The notes: generated by a model not told the origin, from the sequence alone. Positions 1 through 6,127 are shown, numbered from the stretch's first letter. The stretch: DNA of 11,381 bases from Acidobacteria bacterium UBA2161 (GCA_002328835.1 DCWN01000003.1:1-11381); one strand, 5' to 3'. Program-made: numbers and translations.

Positions 1-1026
1 TCGCCGGAAACCTTGCCGCGAGACGGCGGCCGCTTGACGATCACGGCGCTCGCCATCGACGCCAACGGCAACGGCGTGGCCGGCGCCGCCGTGACGTTCA
101 CGGCGACGGCTGGCACGTTGGGAAACTCGCCTGTCGTCACCGATGACTCCGGTAAAGCAGTGACCACACTGGAGGCCAGGCAGACCACCACGGTGACAGC
201 CACGATTGACGGTGGCCCGTCGGGCGAGATTGAGATCATCCGCCGCGGAAGACTGTCGGTATCGATGTCCCACGAACCGAAGAAGCCGGAGATCGGCGAG
301 GCGGTAACGTTCGAGATCTCAGCGACCGAGGGCGGCTCGGAAGCCAGCGGTACGCTGAAGGTCCGCTACGGGAATGGTGAACGGTACGAGCAACCCTTCA
401 CCGGGTCGGCCACCACATCGCAGACCTATCAGGCGGCGCGCACGTTCACGGTGACGGTGACGATCATCACCGCCGCCGGAGACACGGAACGAAGAACTCA
501 CTCAGTGACGGTCGTCGCGCCTCCGCCTCCGCCGCCGCCCACGCCCACGCCCAGCCCGAGCCCGGATCCCGATCCGAGCCCGTCGCCCAGCCCGACACCC
601 GGCGACAACGACGAAATGGACCTGTCGAAGGTGACCTGGCTGCATCACAACGTGAGCGCCTGGCCGCAGACGTCGCGGATCACGACCTTCTCCCACGGCG
701 ACCCGCCGATCTGCATCGACCACACGCAGTCCGGCCGCTGGCCGACGATCGTCGTCGGCGGAAACGTGATCGAAGGCAACGCCTGGGTATTCGCCAAGGT
801 CGACGGACGGTGGTACGCCGCAACCTATGAGTGGCTCCGTCCCGGGCAGGTCTGCAAGGGGATCGACCGCGACAACATCGGCCCGCACGTGAAGAAGTCC
901 CCGCTGGACAAGTGGAAACCGAAGTCGGGAGAGACGGTCGGCTTCATGGTCAGCACGCCGGCACGCTCGGGCCCGAAGGGCAAGAAACAGGAGCGCTCGA
1001 ACGTCATCGTCGTCACCTGGCCCTAG
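1..1026 (+). CDS. Secreted/surface Ig-like domain protein with proline-rich linker, 3' part only
   Basis: The reading frame is open from base 1, so the gene begins upstream; the TTG at 13 is only the first start-like codon and is probably not the real start. Counting from that codon, residues about 7-80 look like a bacterial Ig-like group 1 (invasin/Big_1) domain, with the family's 'DANGNGVAGAAVTF' and later 'TDDSGKA' strands. Residues about 82-168 look like a second beta-sandwich, PKD-like. Residues 170-196 are a Pro/Ser/Thr/Asp linker, typical of exported modular proteins. Residues about 201-337 form a separate C-terminal domain rich in Trp, Gly and Arg with only two cysteines (234 and 281), which could form a disulfide outside the cytoplasm. 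I recall similar tails on other acidobacterial Ig-like proteins but know no function for them. The Ig domains imply display or adhesion at the cell surface; ligand unknown. It ends with TAG; the next gene starts 87 bp later on the same strand. Confidence 0.8.
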   Translation, partial: SPETLPRDGGRLTITALAIDANGNGVAGAAVTFTATAGTLGNSPVVTDDSGKAVTTLEARQTTTVTATIDGGPSGEIEIIRRGRLSVSMSHEPKKPEIGEAVTFEISATEGGSEASGTLKVRYGNGERYEQPFTGSATTSQTYQAARTFTVTVTIITAAGDTERRTHSVTVVAPPPPPPPTPTPSPSPDPDPSPSPSPTPGDNDEMDLSKVTWLHHNVSAWPQTSRITTFSHGDPPICIDHTQSGRWPTIVVGGNVIEGNAWVFAKVDGRWYAATYEWLRPGQVCKGIDRDNIGPHVKKSPLDKWKPKSGETVGFMVSTPARSGPKGKKQERSNVIVVTWP

Positions 1027-1072
1027 GCACTGCCCGGCCGACCCGCAGCCGACGCCTCCGCCGCCCTTCCGG

Positions 1073-1078
1073 TATCCT
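1073..1078 (+). promoter_or_regulatory. Possible -10 box for the 1114-1626 gene
   Basis: TATCCT matches 4 of 6 bases of the sigma-70 -10 consensus and lies 35 bp before the ATG, which would give a 5' leader of about 30 nt including the GAGGTG ribosome-binding site at 1101-1106. No convincing -35 box is visible, so this is weak evidence that the gene has its own promoter rather than reading through from the upstream gene. Confidence 0.25.
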
Positions 1079-1113
1079 GTCCCCAGCCCCAGGACCATGC
1101 GAGGTGCCCTGCC

Positions 1114-1626
1114 ATGACCGTTCCCGGTGCCGTCGCCCAGGCGACGCTCGTTGCCCTGCTGCTCTCGACCTCCCCGGCGTCGGCTCAGGCCGTGCGGGCC
1201 GACCGCGCCAGCCTGCATGACCTGGCGGGGTTCGAGGTCGTCGTCGAAGACCTCATACCCGAGGCTCCACTCGACGGCCTGACCAAGGACCAGCTGCTCG
1301 AGGCGGCGCGCGACCGGCTCCGGGCGGCCGGATTCCCGCTCACCGCCGACACGGGTGGCGGCGCCTACCTGTACATCAACGTCAACATGACGACCGGGAG
1401 CGGCATCTATATCTATTGCGTGGACGTGGAGCTGCGGCAGGCGGTCCGACTCGAGCGCGCGCCCGATCGGGCGGTGCCCGAAGCAGTGACGTGGCAAACC
1501 GGCGTGGTCGGCGCGGTCGCCGCCACGGAGTTGCGCACGGGGATCACGAGCGTCGTTGTCGACCAGCTCGACACCTTCACCCGCGAGTTCGCCGAGGAGA
1601 ACCCAGGCACCGTCACCGTGCCATAG
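1114..1626 (+). CDS. Small exported protein of unknown function (170 aa)
   Basis: I do not recognise this family. The ATG at 1114 is preceded by GAGGTG at 1101-1106, 7 nt away, which supports this start; an overlapping ATG at 1097 stops after six codons. Residues 1-26 look like a signal peptide: a hydrophobic core (residues 10-17), then Ser/Ala-rich residues ending ASAQA, with likely cleavage after Ala24 or Ala26. The n-region has no Lys or Arg, which is unusual for a Sec signal. There is no lipobox Cys. The mature part begins with a strand around 'FEVVVEDL', then a helix with a Leu/Arg/Ala pattern (about 58-73). Next come strands containing 'YLYINVNM' and 'GIYIYCVDVEL', and then a helical C-terminus. 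This resembles small alpha/beta periplasmic domains, but that is only an impression. The single mature Cys (about residue 104) cannot form an internal disulfide. The gene ends 8 bp before a strong hairpin and faces the TerB-like gene convergently. Confidence 0.72.
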   Translation: MTVPGAVAQATLVALLLSTSPASAQAVRADRASLHDLAGFEVVVEDLIPEAPLDGLTKDQLLEAARDRLRAAGFPLTADTGGGAYLYINVNMTTGSGIYIYCVDVELRQAVRLERAPDRAVPEAVTWQTGVVGAVAATELRTGITSVVVDQLDTFTREFAEENPGTVTVP

Positions 1627-1633
1627 ATTTAGA

Positions 1634-1650
1634 TGGGGGCTTTGCCCCCA
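1634..1650. terminator. Perfect 7-bp GC hairpin just after the 1114-1626 gene, possible bidirectional terminator
   Basis: TGGGGGC, loop TTT, GCCCCCA: a perfect stem with a three-base loop, starting 8 bp after the stop codon. Neither strand has a proper U-tract after the stem, so it is not a textbook intrinsic terminator; it may block 3' exonucleases or assist Rho. It appears to be the outer arm of the adjacent repeat and could serve both convergent genes. Confidence 0.45.
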
Positions 1651-1654
1651 ATCC

Positions 1655-1737
1655 CCCCGCGGCGTCCTCCGCGGGGACCCCGAGCGCCCCACTCTGGACG
1701 CCGCGGAGCGCGCTGTGCGCGCTCTGATCTTCTTGCG
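1655..1737 (+). repeat. Dispersed structured repeat, copy A
   Basis: Bases 1658-1737 match the reverse complement of 11302-11381 at 70 of 80 positions, without gaps, and all ten differences are transitions. Internal structure: ten-base arms CGCGGCGTCC (1658-1667) and GGACGCCGCG (1696-1705) are perfectly complementary; GAGCGCGC (1706-1713) and GCGCGCTC (1717-1724) form a perfect 8-bp hairpin around TGT. An alternative 8-bp hairpin, CCCCGCGG (1655-1662) with CCGCGGGG (1669-1676), competes with the ten-base arms. No open reading frame of its own is evident. It lies between convergent genes, typical of REP-like palindromic repeats. Copy number in the genome cannot be known from here. Confidence 0.8.
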
Positions 1738-1750
1738 GGCGCCTTGCCTG

Positions 1751-1768
1751 CCCCGAGCTTTGTCGGGG
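1751..1768. repeat. Small GC hairpin between convergent genes
   Basis: CCCCGA (1751-1756) and TCGGGG (1763-1768) pair around GCTTTG; the overlapping GGGGCGCCCC at 1766-1775 is self-complementary. It lies about 20 bp past the stop of the minus-strand TerB-like gene, so it may end that operon. Its sequence resembles the hairpin after lon (10596-10615), with mostly transition differences. Confidence 0.4.
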
Positions 1769-1788
1769 GCGCCCCAAGCTCCTACCTC

Positions 1789-2325
1789 TTAGCCCACACT
1801 CTTCCGGAACGCTCTGATGATGTCCCGCTTGTCGGAGTACTCGGCGCGCGCCGCCACGAATCCGGCGTGGTCGATGCCAAGCTCGCTCGCGATCTGACGG
1901 ATCCGGCTCTCCTCGGCCGCCGAGATCGAGTCGTCGGCCGCCGACACGGCGAAGACGCAGTCGAGCAACTCGCGGCGCTGCGCCTCGGTCGACATCTCCC
2001 TGAACTGCCGCGTGACCAGGAAGTCCTCGGTACCGCCGAACAACTCGGTCTGGCTCCGGGCGATCTGGACGACCAGGACGGCCTGCGCTTCCGACAGATG
2101 GCCCAGTTCGACCACGAACTTCGTCATCAGCGCAATCTCCACGCCGTCGAACTCCTGGTCGGCGTGCGCCACGCGCGCCAGCACGTAGGCAAACGCGGCG
2201 AGGTAGCGCGCCCGGTCGCGATCGAGCCGCTCCAGTTCCGTGACGATCCGATGCACCGTCTCGGTGTCGCGCGCGGCGTCGGCCGGCTCGGCCTGACCGT
2301 AGCCCAGGAACTTCAGCAGTGACAT
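1789..2325 (-). CDS. TerB-like (tellurite resistance TerB/COG4103 family) cytoplasmic protein, 178 aa
   Basis: The protein is all-helical, with two TerB-like halves. One lies around residues 38-100, where 'AYVLARVAHADQEFDGVE' is the typical acidic helix-turn signature. The second lies around 118-175, with 'VFAVSAADDSISAAEE' as the matching acidic motif. In TerB these conserved Asp/Glu residues line a metal-binding surface. Solo TerB domains are widespread and their role is mostly unknown; they are often linked to membrane-associated stress complexes, and tellurite resistance should not be assumed. No signal peptide or membrane segment is seen. The ATG at 2325 is preceded by GGAG with about 7 nt spacing. 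The start lies 19 bp after the stop of the AI-2E permease gene, so it is almost certainly the last gene of the egtD operon. It is followed by the hairpin-rich convergent spacer. Confidence 0.75.
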   Translation of the reverse strand: MSLLKFLGYGQAEPADAARDTETVHRIVTELERLDRDRARYLAAFAYVLARVAHADQEFDGVEIALMTKFVVELGHLSEAQAVLVVQIARSQTELFGGTEDFLVTRQFREMSTEAQRRELLDCVFAVSAADDSISAAEESRIRQIASELGIDHAGFVAARAEYSDKRDIIRAFRKSVG

Positions 2326-2344
2326 GGCAACTCCGTCCCGGGTC

Positions 2345-3409
2345 TCAGCGTTGCAGGAATCGCGGCGCCGACCGGGCCGGATTGGCGTCGAGCATCACGG
2401 CGACCCAGCGGAAGTCCTCGGTGTTCTCGAGGGCGATCTTCACGATCACGGTCAACGGCACCGAGAGCAGCATCCCGACCGGCCCCCACACCCAGCCCCA
2501 GAAAACCAACGAGAGAAGGACGACGAGGGTCGAGAGACCCAGGCGGCGGCCCATTAGATACGGCTCGAGGAAATTGGCGAGGCCGATGTTGATCACGAGA
2601 TAGCCGCTCGCCACGATCGCCGCGCGCCCCGGACCGAACTGCACCAGCGCGAGGAGCACCGGCGGTATGGCCGCGAGGATCGAGCCCAGGTTCGGAATGT
2701 AGTTAAAGATGAACGCGACCAACCCCCAGAGCAATGGAAAACCTAGCCCGAGCACCGAGACCCAGAGGCCGACCAGAATCCCGGTCCCCAGACTGATCAG
2801 CGTCTTGATCGCAAGGTAGCGCTGGACCTGGCGGGCCATCACGCCGAACCGGTCGAAATGCTCCGACCGCTCGCCGAACGCCGTCTTCAGCTTGCGGGAG
2901 AACCCCGCGGCCTCGGCCAGGATGAACACCATCGTGAGAATCACCAGAAAGGTGTTCTGCGCAACCGCCGCGACCGCGCGCAGCGTCCCGCCCACGACGT
3001 CCATCAGGGCACCGGGATTGACGATCTGGGGCAGGCCCCACCCCGCGGTTTCGATGCCACGCGCGTCGAGCCAGGCCAGGCCCGAGGTGGTCAGCTGTTG
3101 AAGGCGCGCCTGGTAGCCGGGCGCCGCCGCCGTGAACTCGTTCAACGACCGGCCCACGACGATCGCGACCGCGGCCAGGAACGCAACGGCCGTCAAGACC
3201 GTCGCCAGGACGGCCAGCGCGGTGGGCGCGCCCTTCCGGCGTAGCCAGGCCATGAACGGCAGAAAGATGATCGCCAGGAACACCGAGACCATGAACGGCA
3301 GGAGCAGCTGGCCGGCCGCGCGCAGCCCGGCGACGACGACCACCAGACTGGCCGCGATGAACAGGAAACGAGCGCCGCGATCGGACTTATCGTGGTCGTC
3401 GGCGATCAT
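2345..3409 (-). CDS. AI-2E family transporter (PF01594-type permease), 354 aa
   Basis: This is an integral membrane protein with about eight hydrophobic segments: two near residues 15-55, one about 62-88, one about 145-172 after a soluble loop, and four in the C-terminal half (about 205-335). The family's conserved second half is clear: 'FNYIPNLGSILAAIPPV', then 'EPYLMGRRLGLS' and 'VFWGWVWGPVGMLLSVPLT'. Family members include E. coli TqsA and YdiK and some Na+/H+ antiporters. The name reflects AI-2 export by TqsA and does not establish the substrate here. Length is normal for the family (about 330-380 aa). The ATG at 3409 was chosen because the ATG at 3424 hits a stop after five codons; no strong Shine-Dalgarno is adjacent. 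It starts 28 bp after egtD and is probably co-transcribed with it. Confidence 0.88.
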   Translation of the reverse strand: MIADDHDKSDRGARFLFIAASLVVVVAGLRAAGQLLLPFMVSVFLAIIFLPFMAWLRRKGAPTALAVLATVLTAVAFLAAVAIVVGRSLNEFTAAAPGYQARLQQLTTSGLAWLDARGIETAGWGLPQIVNPGALMDVVGGTLRAVAAVAQNTFLVILTMVFILAEAAGFSRKLKTAFGERSEHFDRFGVMARQVQRYLAIKTLISLGTGILVGLWVSVLGLGFPLLWGLVAFIFNYIPNLGSILAAIPPVLLALVQFGPGRAAIVASGYLVINIGLANFLEPYLMGRRLGLSTLVVLLSLVFWGWVWGPVGMLLSVPLTVIVKIALENTEDFRWVAVMLDANPARSAPRFLQR

Positions 3410-3437
3410 GCGTCGTCGGTCATGGCCTCTGTGGGCC

Positions 3438-4403
3438 TCATGTGGCCTCGAACAATGTCAGCGCGAACTGCGCCTCCGATTCGATCCACTGGTGCCGCTG
3501 AACGAACCGGGCGGCCTCTCCCATCGCGGCGATGCGCTCGGCTCGATACTTGTGGCTGTGCTCCGTGCAGATCGTCTCACCCTCGGCCAGCACGATCTCG
3601 CGATCGATCGCGCCGATCCGAACCGTCTGCGCGCGGGTGCTCCGAAGGTACAGTTCGATCCGCTCCTGGCCGGCGTTCCACACGACCAGATGCTCGAAGT
3701 GCGCCAGGTCGAAGTGGCCGTCCAGCACGCGGTTGATCCGCACGAGCAGGTTCTTGTTGAACGCGGCGGTGACGCCCAGCGGGTCGTCGTACGCATCCCT
3801 CAGGACCGGTTCCGGCTTCACCAGATCGGTACCGAGCAGCATCAGGTCGCCCGGCCGCATGACCCGCCGCGCCACCATCAGAAAGTCACGGGCCGCGGTC
3901 TGCCCGAAGTTGCCGATACTCGAGCCCAGGAAGAGGGTGAGCATGGCCTCGCCCGACGCTCGATCGGTCGACACCCGGGCCAGCCCGACCTCGTACGTCG
4001 ACTCGTGACCGATCACCGATACCTGGTCGAGCGGACCGAGCGAACGCTCGGACTGCTCCAAGGCCGCGGCGGACACATCGACCAGGTGGACGCGCGCCGA
4101 CCGACCCGCGCGCTGCAGCGCCTCGGCGAGCACGACCAGCTTTTCGCCGCTACCCGGACCCAGCTCGGTAATGGTGGCCGTCGGTGGCAACGCCGCGATG
4201 ACGTCGTCCGCGCAACGGCGCAGCAGCGAGGACTCCGCCTCCGTGATCCGGTACCAGGGCAGGCGGCAGATCGCTTCGAACAGCTGTGAGCCCAGCGCAT
4301 CGTAGAAGTACTTCGACTGCAGCTCCTTGGGCTCACGAGCCAGATCGCGACCCACGTCGTCCGCGAACGTCGGCTGCACCGCTACGTCGGTCGTCGAACT
4401 CAC
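3438..4403 (-). CDS. egtD: L-histidine N-alpha-methyltransferase family protein (EgtD-like), 321 aa
   Basis: EgtD trimethylates the alpha-amino group of histidine with three S-adenosylmethionine, giving hercynine, the first step to ergothioneine. I start it at GTG 4403: GAGAGGAG (4415-4408) lies 4 nt upstream, and the product (321 aa) has the length of characterised mycobacterial EgtD. The open frame up to 4511 adds 36 low-complexity residues with no family character. Visible motifs: 'YFYDALGSQLFEAI' (32-45), SAM motif 'ELGPGSGEK' (80-88), acidic Asp109 ending the next strand, 'LGSSIGNF' with Asn165, 'DAYDD' with Tyr205, and 'TEHSHKY' with Glu281 and Ser283. These match the histidine-binding Asn166, Tyr206, Glu282 and Ser284 of M. 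smegmatis EgtD, from memory. The 'PEYYPTR'-like motif reads 'PWYRIT' here (50-54), with Arg52 where a second Tyr is usual. No EgtB gene is adjacent, so the exact substrate is not certain. First gene of a likely three-gene operon. Confidence 0.82.
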   Translation of the reverse strand: MSSTTDVAVQPTFADDVGRDLAREPKELQSKYFYDALGSQLFEAICRLPWYRITEAESSLLRRCADDVIAALPPTATITELGPGSGEKLVVLAEALQRAGRSARVHLVDVSAAALEQSERSLGPLDQVSVIGHESTYEVGLARVSTDRASGEAMLTLFLGSSIGNFGQTAARDFLMVARRVMRPGDLMLLGTDLVKPEPVLRDAYDDPLGVTAAFNKNLLVRINRVLDGHFDLAHFEHLVVWNAGQERIELYLRSTRAQTVRIGAIDREIVLAEGETICTEHSHKYRAERIAAMGEAARFVQRHQWIESEAQFALTLFEAT

Positions 4404-4424
4404 ACGGCTCCTCTCAAAGCACGT

Positions 4425-4433
4425 ATGGTACCA
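4425..4433 (-). promoter_or_regulatory. Possible extended -10 promoter for egtD operon
   Basis: On the minus strand TGGTACCAT reads as an extended -10 (TG-n-TACCAT; 4 of 6 in the hexamer). Transcription would start near 4418, giving a leader of about 15 nt that contains the GAGAGGAG ribosome-binding site. No good -35 is visible, as is allowed for extended -10 promoters. Confidence 0.3.
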
Positions 4434-4487
4434 GATTGCCGTCGCGTCGAACCTCCCGTCGGCTCGCACCCGGCGTGGGCGCCGCGC

Positions 4488-4493
4488 TATACT
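4488..4493 (+). promoter_or_regulatory. Probable -10 box for tRNA-Leu
   Basis: TATACT matches 5 of 6 bases of the -10 consensus, in an otherwise very GC-rich stretch, about 90 bp before the tRNA. The -35 region is unconvincing. The rest of the 4404-4580 divergent spacer shows no other feature I can support. Confidence 0.4.
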
Positions 4494-4580
4494 AGAGTTG
4501 GATGCGATCACCGATGCGCTCCGCGCGTCGGCGCATCCCGTCGCAGCCCGGCCTCATCGGAACGGCACCATCCAGTGCGT

Positions 4581-4667
4581 GCGAAAGTGGCGGAACTGGC
4601 AGACGCGCCGGATTTAGGATCCGGTGGCCGGACGGCTGTGGGGGTTCGAATCCCCCCTTTCGCACCA
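4581..4667 (+). tRNA. leuU-type tRNA-Leu(UAG): tRNA-Leu (anticodon UAG), CCA encoded
   Basis: The cloverleaf is complete. Acceptor GCGAAAG (4581-4587) pairs with CTTTCGC (4657-4663), followed by discriminator A and encoded CCA (4665-4667). The anticodon stem CCGGA/TCCGG (4608-4612, 4620-4624) encloses loop TTTAGGA, so the anticodon is TAG (4615-4617), reading CUN leucine codons, chiefly CUA/CUG. A long variable arm (about 4625-4638, GCC/GGC paired) marks a class II tRNA, as expected for Leu. The T arm GGGGG-TTCGAAT-CCCCC is at 4640-4656. At 87 nt the length is normal. It is a single tRNA gene, not in an array; a hairpin element begins on the very next base. Confidence 0.97.
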
Positions 4668-4751
4668 GCCTTCGCGCTTCGGCGCGCTTCGGCTAGGCAA
4701 GCCTGCTCTCGAGCTAAGGCTGTCTCGCCGGAGCGCCAGGGGCGCGAAGGC
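4668..4751. repeat. 84-bp palindromic hairpin element abutting the tRNA 3' end
   Basis: The ends GCCTTCGCGC (4668-4677) and GCGCGAAGGC (4742-4751) are perfect 10-bp inverted repeats. Inside, CTTCGGC (4688-4694) pairs with GCCGGAG (4727-4733) with one G-U. Further in, AGCCT-GCT (4700-4707) pairs with AGC-TA-AGGCT (4712-4721) around CTCG. Thus the whole element can fold as one long interrupted hairpin. No coding capacity is evident. It could end tRNA transcription, be a REP/MITE-like repeat, or both. Only one copy is in this window. Confidence 0.65.
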
Positions 4752-4760
4752 GGGCAGTCG

Positions 4761-4776
4761 CGCTATATCGCTATAT
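4761..4776 (+). promoter_or_regulatory. Tandem CGCTATAT octamer overlapping the tig start; possible -10 of a leaderless transcript
   Basis: CGCTATAT occurs twice back to back (4761-4768 and 4769-4776), and the second copy ends inside the ATG of tig. The first copy carries a TATAT core 7-11 bp before the ATG, the right distance for a -10 box starting transcription at or next to the start codon. No Shine-Dalgarno lies upstream. No clear -35 is present. Confidence 0.4.
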
Positions 4777-6082
4777 GAAGACAGAATTCACCGACGTCAG
4801 CGAAACGCAGAAGACCCTCGCGGTGGAGATTGAACGCGAGGTCGTCGATGCCGAGATCGACCGCGTGGCGCGCGACTACGGCAAAGCCGCGCGCATTCCG
4901 GGCTTCCGGCCAGGCAAGGTGCCGGCGAAGCTCGTGCGGCAACGGTTCCGCGATCAGATCCTGCACGACGTGGCGCACGGCTTGATCCCGAGGGCGGTCG
5001 ACGAAGCCCTACGGACGCGCGAGCTGGAGCCGGTCGACACGCCCAACATCCGCGACGTGGTCGTCGACGAGGGGCAGCCGTTGACCTTCACCGCGGTGTT
5101 CGAAACGGTCCCCCCGATCGACCCGGGCGACTACGCGACGCTGACCCTCAGACGCCCGCCCGCCACCGTCAAGGACGACGCGCTCGACGAGGCCCTGAAG
5201 GCGCTTCGCGACCGCGCGGCCCGCTTCGACCCCGTCGACGGTCGCCCCGCCGAGCTCGGCGATTCCATCGTCCTCGATCTGACGCGCCAGGTGGTCGGCG
5301 GTGCTGCCGAAGGTGAGGCCACCGCGGAATCGGCAGAGCCGGATGCGCACGAGGGCGTCACGATCGAGATTGGCGCGGCGGCGAACCCGCCCGGATTCGA
5401 CGACGAGGTGCTCGGTCTCGACGTCGGCGGTGCGAAGACCTTCACCTTGTCGTACCCCGACGATCATGCCGTCGCGAAACTGGCGGGCACGTCGGTGCAG
5501 TACAACGTGACGGTCAAGGCGCTCAAGCGCCGGGTCGTACCCGAGCTGGACGACGAGTTCGCGAAAGACATCGGCGACTTCGACGGCCTCGACGCGCTGC
5601 GCAGCCGAGTGTCCGAGGACCTGCAGAAGGAGGCCGAACAGAACGCCGACCAGGAGGTCCGCGCCGATCTGGCGCGGCAACTCGCTGGGCGCGTGACGTT
5701 CGATCTGCCGGAAGCGCTCGTCAACCGAGAGGTCGACCGCCGCGTCGAGGAGTTCGTCAGACGCCTGATGGCCCAGCAGGTGGATCCGATGAAGACGAAC
5801 ATCAACTGGGAAGAGTTCCGGGAGCGGCAACGCGAGCAGGCGCAAGAGGCGGTGCGTAGCGCGCTCGTCCTCGACGAGATCGCGCGCCGCGAGTCGCTCA
5901 CGCCGTCCGACAACGACATCGAAGGCGAAGTCGCCCGGTATGCCGAACGGACCGGACGGACGCCCACGGCCGTGCGCGCGAAGCTCGAGCAGGAAGGCGG
6001 CATGGCGCGGGTCGAGACCGGGCTGCGCCGGGAGAAGGCCGTCGACCTGCTCATGACGCGTGCTAAGATCGTTACCGTGTAA
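4775..6082 (+). CDS. tig: Trigger factor, ribosome-associated chaperone (435 aa)
   Basis: Trigger factor binds ribosomal protein L23 at the exit tunnel and shields nascent chains. The N-terminal ribosome-binding domain (about 1-115) carries the signature 'IPGFRPGKVP' (about 41-50). The FKBP-like PPIase domain (about 160-250) ends with 'GFDDEVLGLDVGGAKTF' and a 'YPDDHAVAKLAGTSVQYNV' strand pair. It holds an acidic Ala/Glu-rich insertion around residues 173-192, probably a surface loop. The helical SurA-like C-terminal domain (about 260-435) forms the arms of the chaperone. Length is typical (E. coli 432 aa). The start at 4775 fits the family's N-terminal strand, but there is no ribosome-binding site, so leaderless translation or a weak 5' signal is likely. 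It is followed by clpP after 142 bp, the standard neighbour. Confidence 0.96.
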   Translation: MKTEFTDVSETQKTLAVEIEREVVDAEIDRVARDYGKAARIPGFRPGKVPAKLVRQRFRDQILHDVAHGLIPRAVDEALRTRELEPVDTPNIRDVVVDEGQPLTFTAVFETVPPIDPGDYATLTLRRPPATVKDDALDEALKALRDRAARFDPVDGRPAELGDSIVLDLTRQVVGGAAEGEATAESAEPDAHEGVTIEIGAAANPPGFDDEVLGLDVGGAKTFTLSYPDDHAVAKLAGTSVQYNVTVKALKRRVVPELDDEFAKDIGDFDGLDALRSRVSEDLQKEAEQNADQEVRADLARQLAGRVTFDLPEALVNREVDRRVEEFVRRLMAQQVDPMKTNINWEEFRERQREQAQEAVRSALVLDEIARRESLTPSDNDIEGEVARYAERTGRTPTAVRAKLEQEGGMARVETGLRREKAVDLLMTRAKIVTV

Positions 6083-6098
6083 GTGGCCGGTTCAGCGG

Positions 6099-6127
6099 TT
6101 GCGGAATCCCGTCAAATTGCCGATATC
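6099..6127 (+). promoter_or_regulatory. Possible sigma-70-type promoter for clpP
   Basis: TTGCGG (6099-6104) and GATATC (6122-6127) are 17 bp apart; each matches only 3 of 6 consensus bases. Shifting the -10 to TATCGT (6124-6129) matches 4 of 6 but makes the spacer 19. Either would start transcription near 6134-6137, exactly where the following hairpin begins. No CIRCE or CtsR-like operator is recognisable. Confidence 0.3.

Noticed and set aside
520..600. CCG/CCC-rich stretch as a non-coding tandem repeat
   Set aside because: It is in frame and encodes a Pro/Thr/Ser/Asp linker within the Ig-like protein; irregular units give no sign of recent expansion.
502..1692. Minus-strand open frame of 396 codons across the first two genes
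   Set aside because: Its product is Arg/Gly-rich low complexity, and it spans the proline-linker DNA and a gene boundary. The plus-strand genes have recognisable domains and a ribosome-binding site.
1627..1788. Small protein genes in the convergent spacer
   Set aside because: Open frames here are only fragments running through palindromes, without ribosome-binding sites or plausible composition.
3132..4289. Plus-strand open frame of 385 codons
   Set aside because: It is antisense to both egtD and the permease; both minus-strand products carry clear family motifs.
4404..4511. Upstream extension of egtD to an ATG at 4511
   Set aside because: The 36 extra residues show no family similarity and no ribosome-binding site, and they would cover the likely promoter. 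GTG 4403 has GAGAGGAG before it and gives the normal family length.
4668..4751. Phage or island attachment site at the tRNA 3' end
   Set aside because: No second copy of the tRNA tail, no integrase and no cargo are present in the window; tig follows directly.
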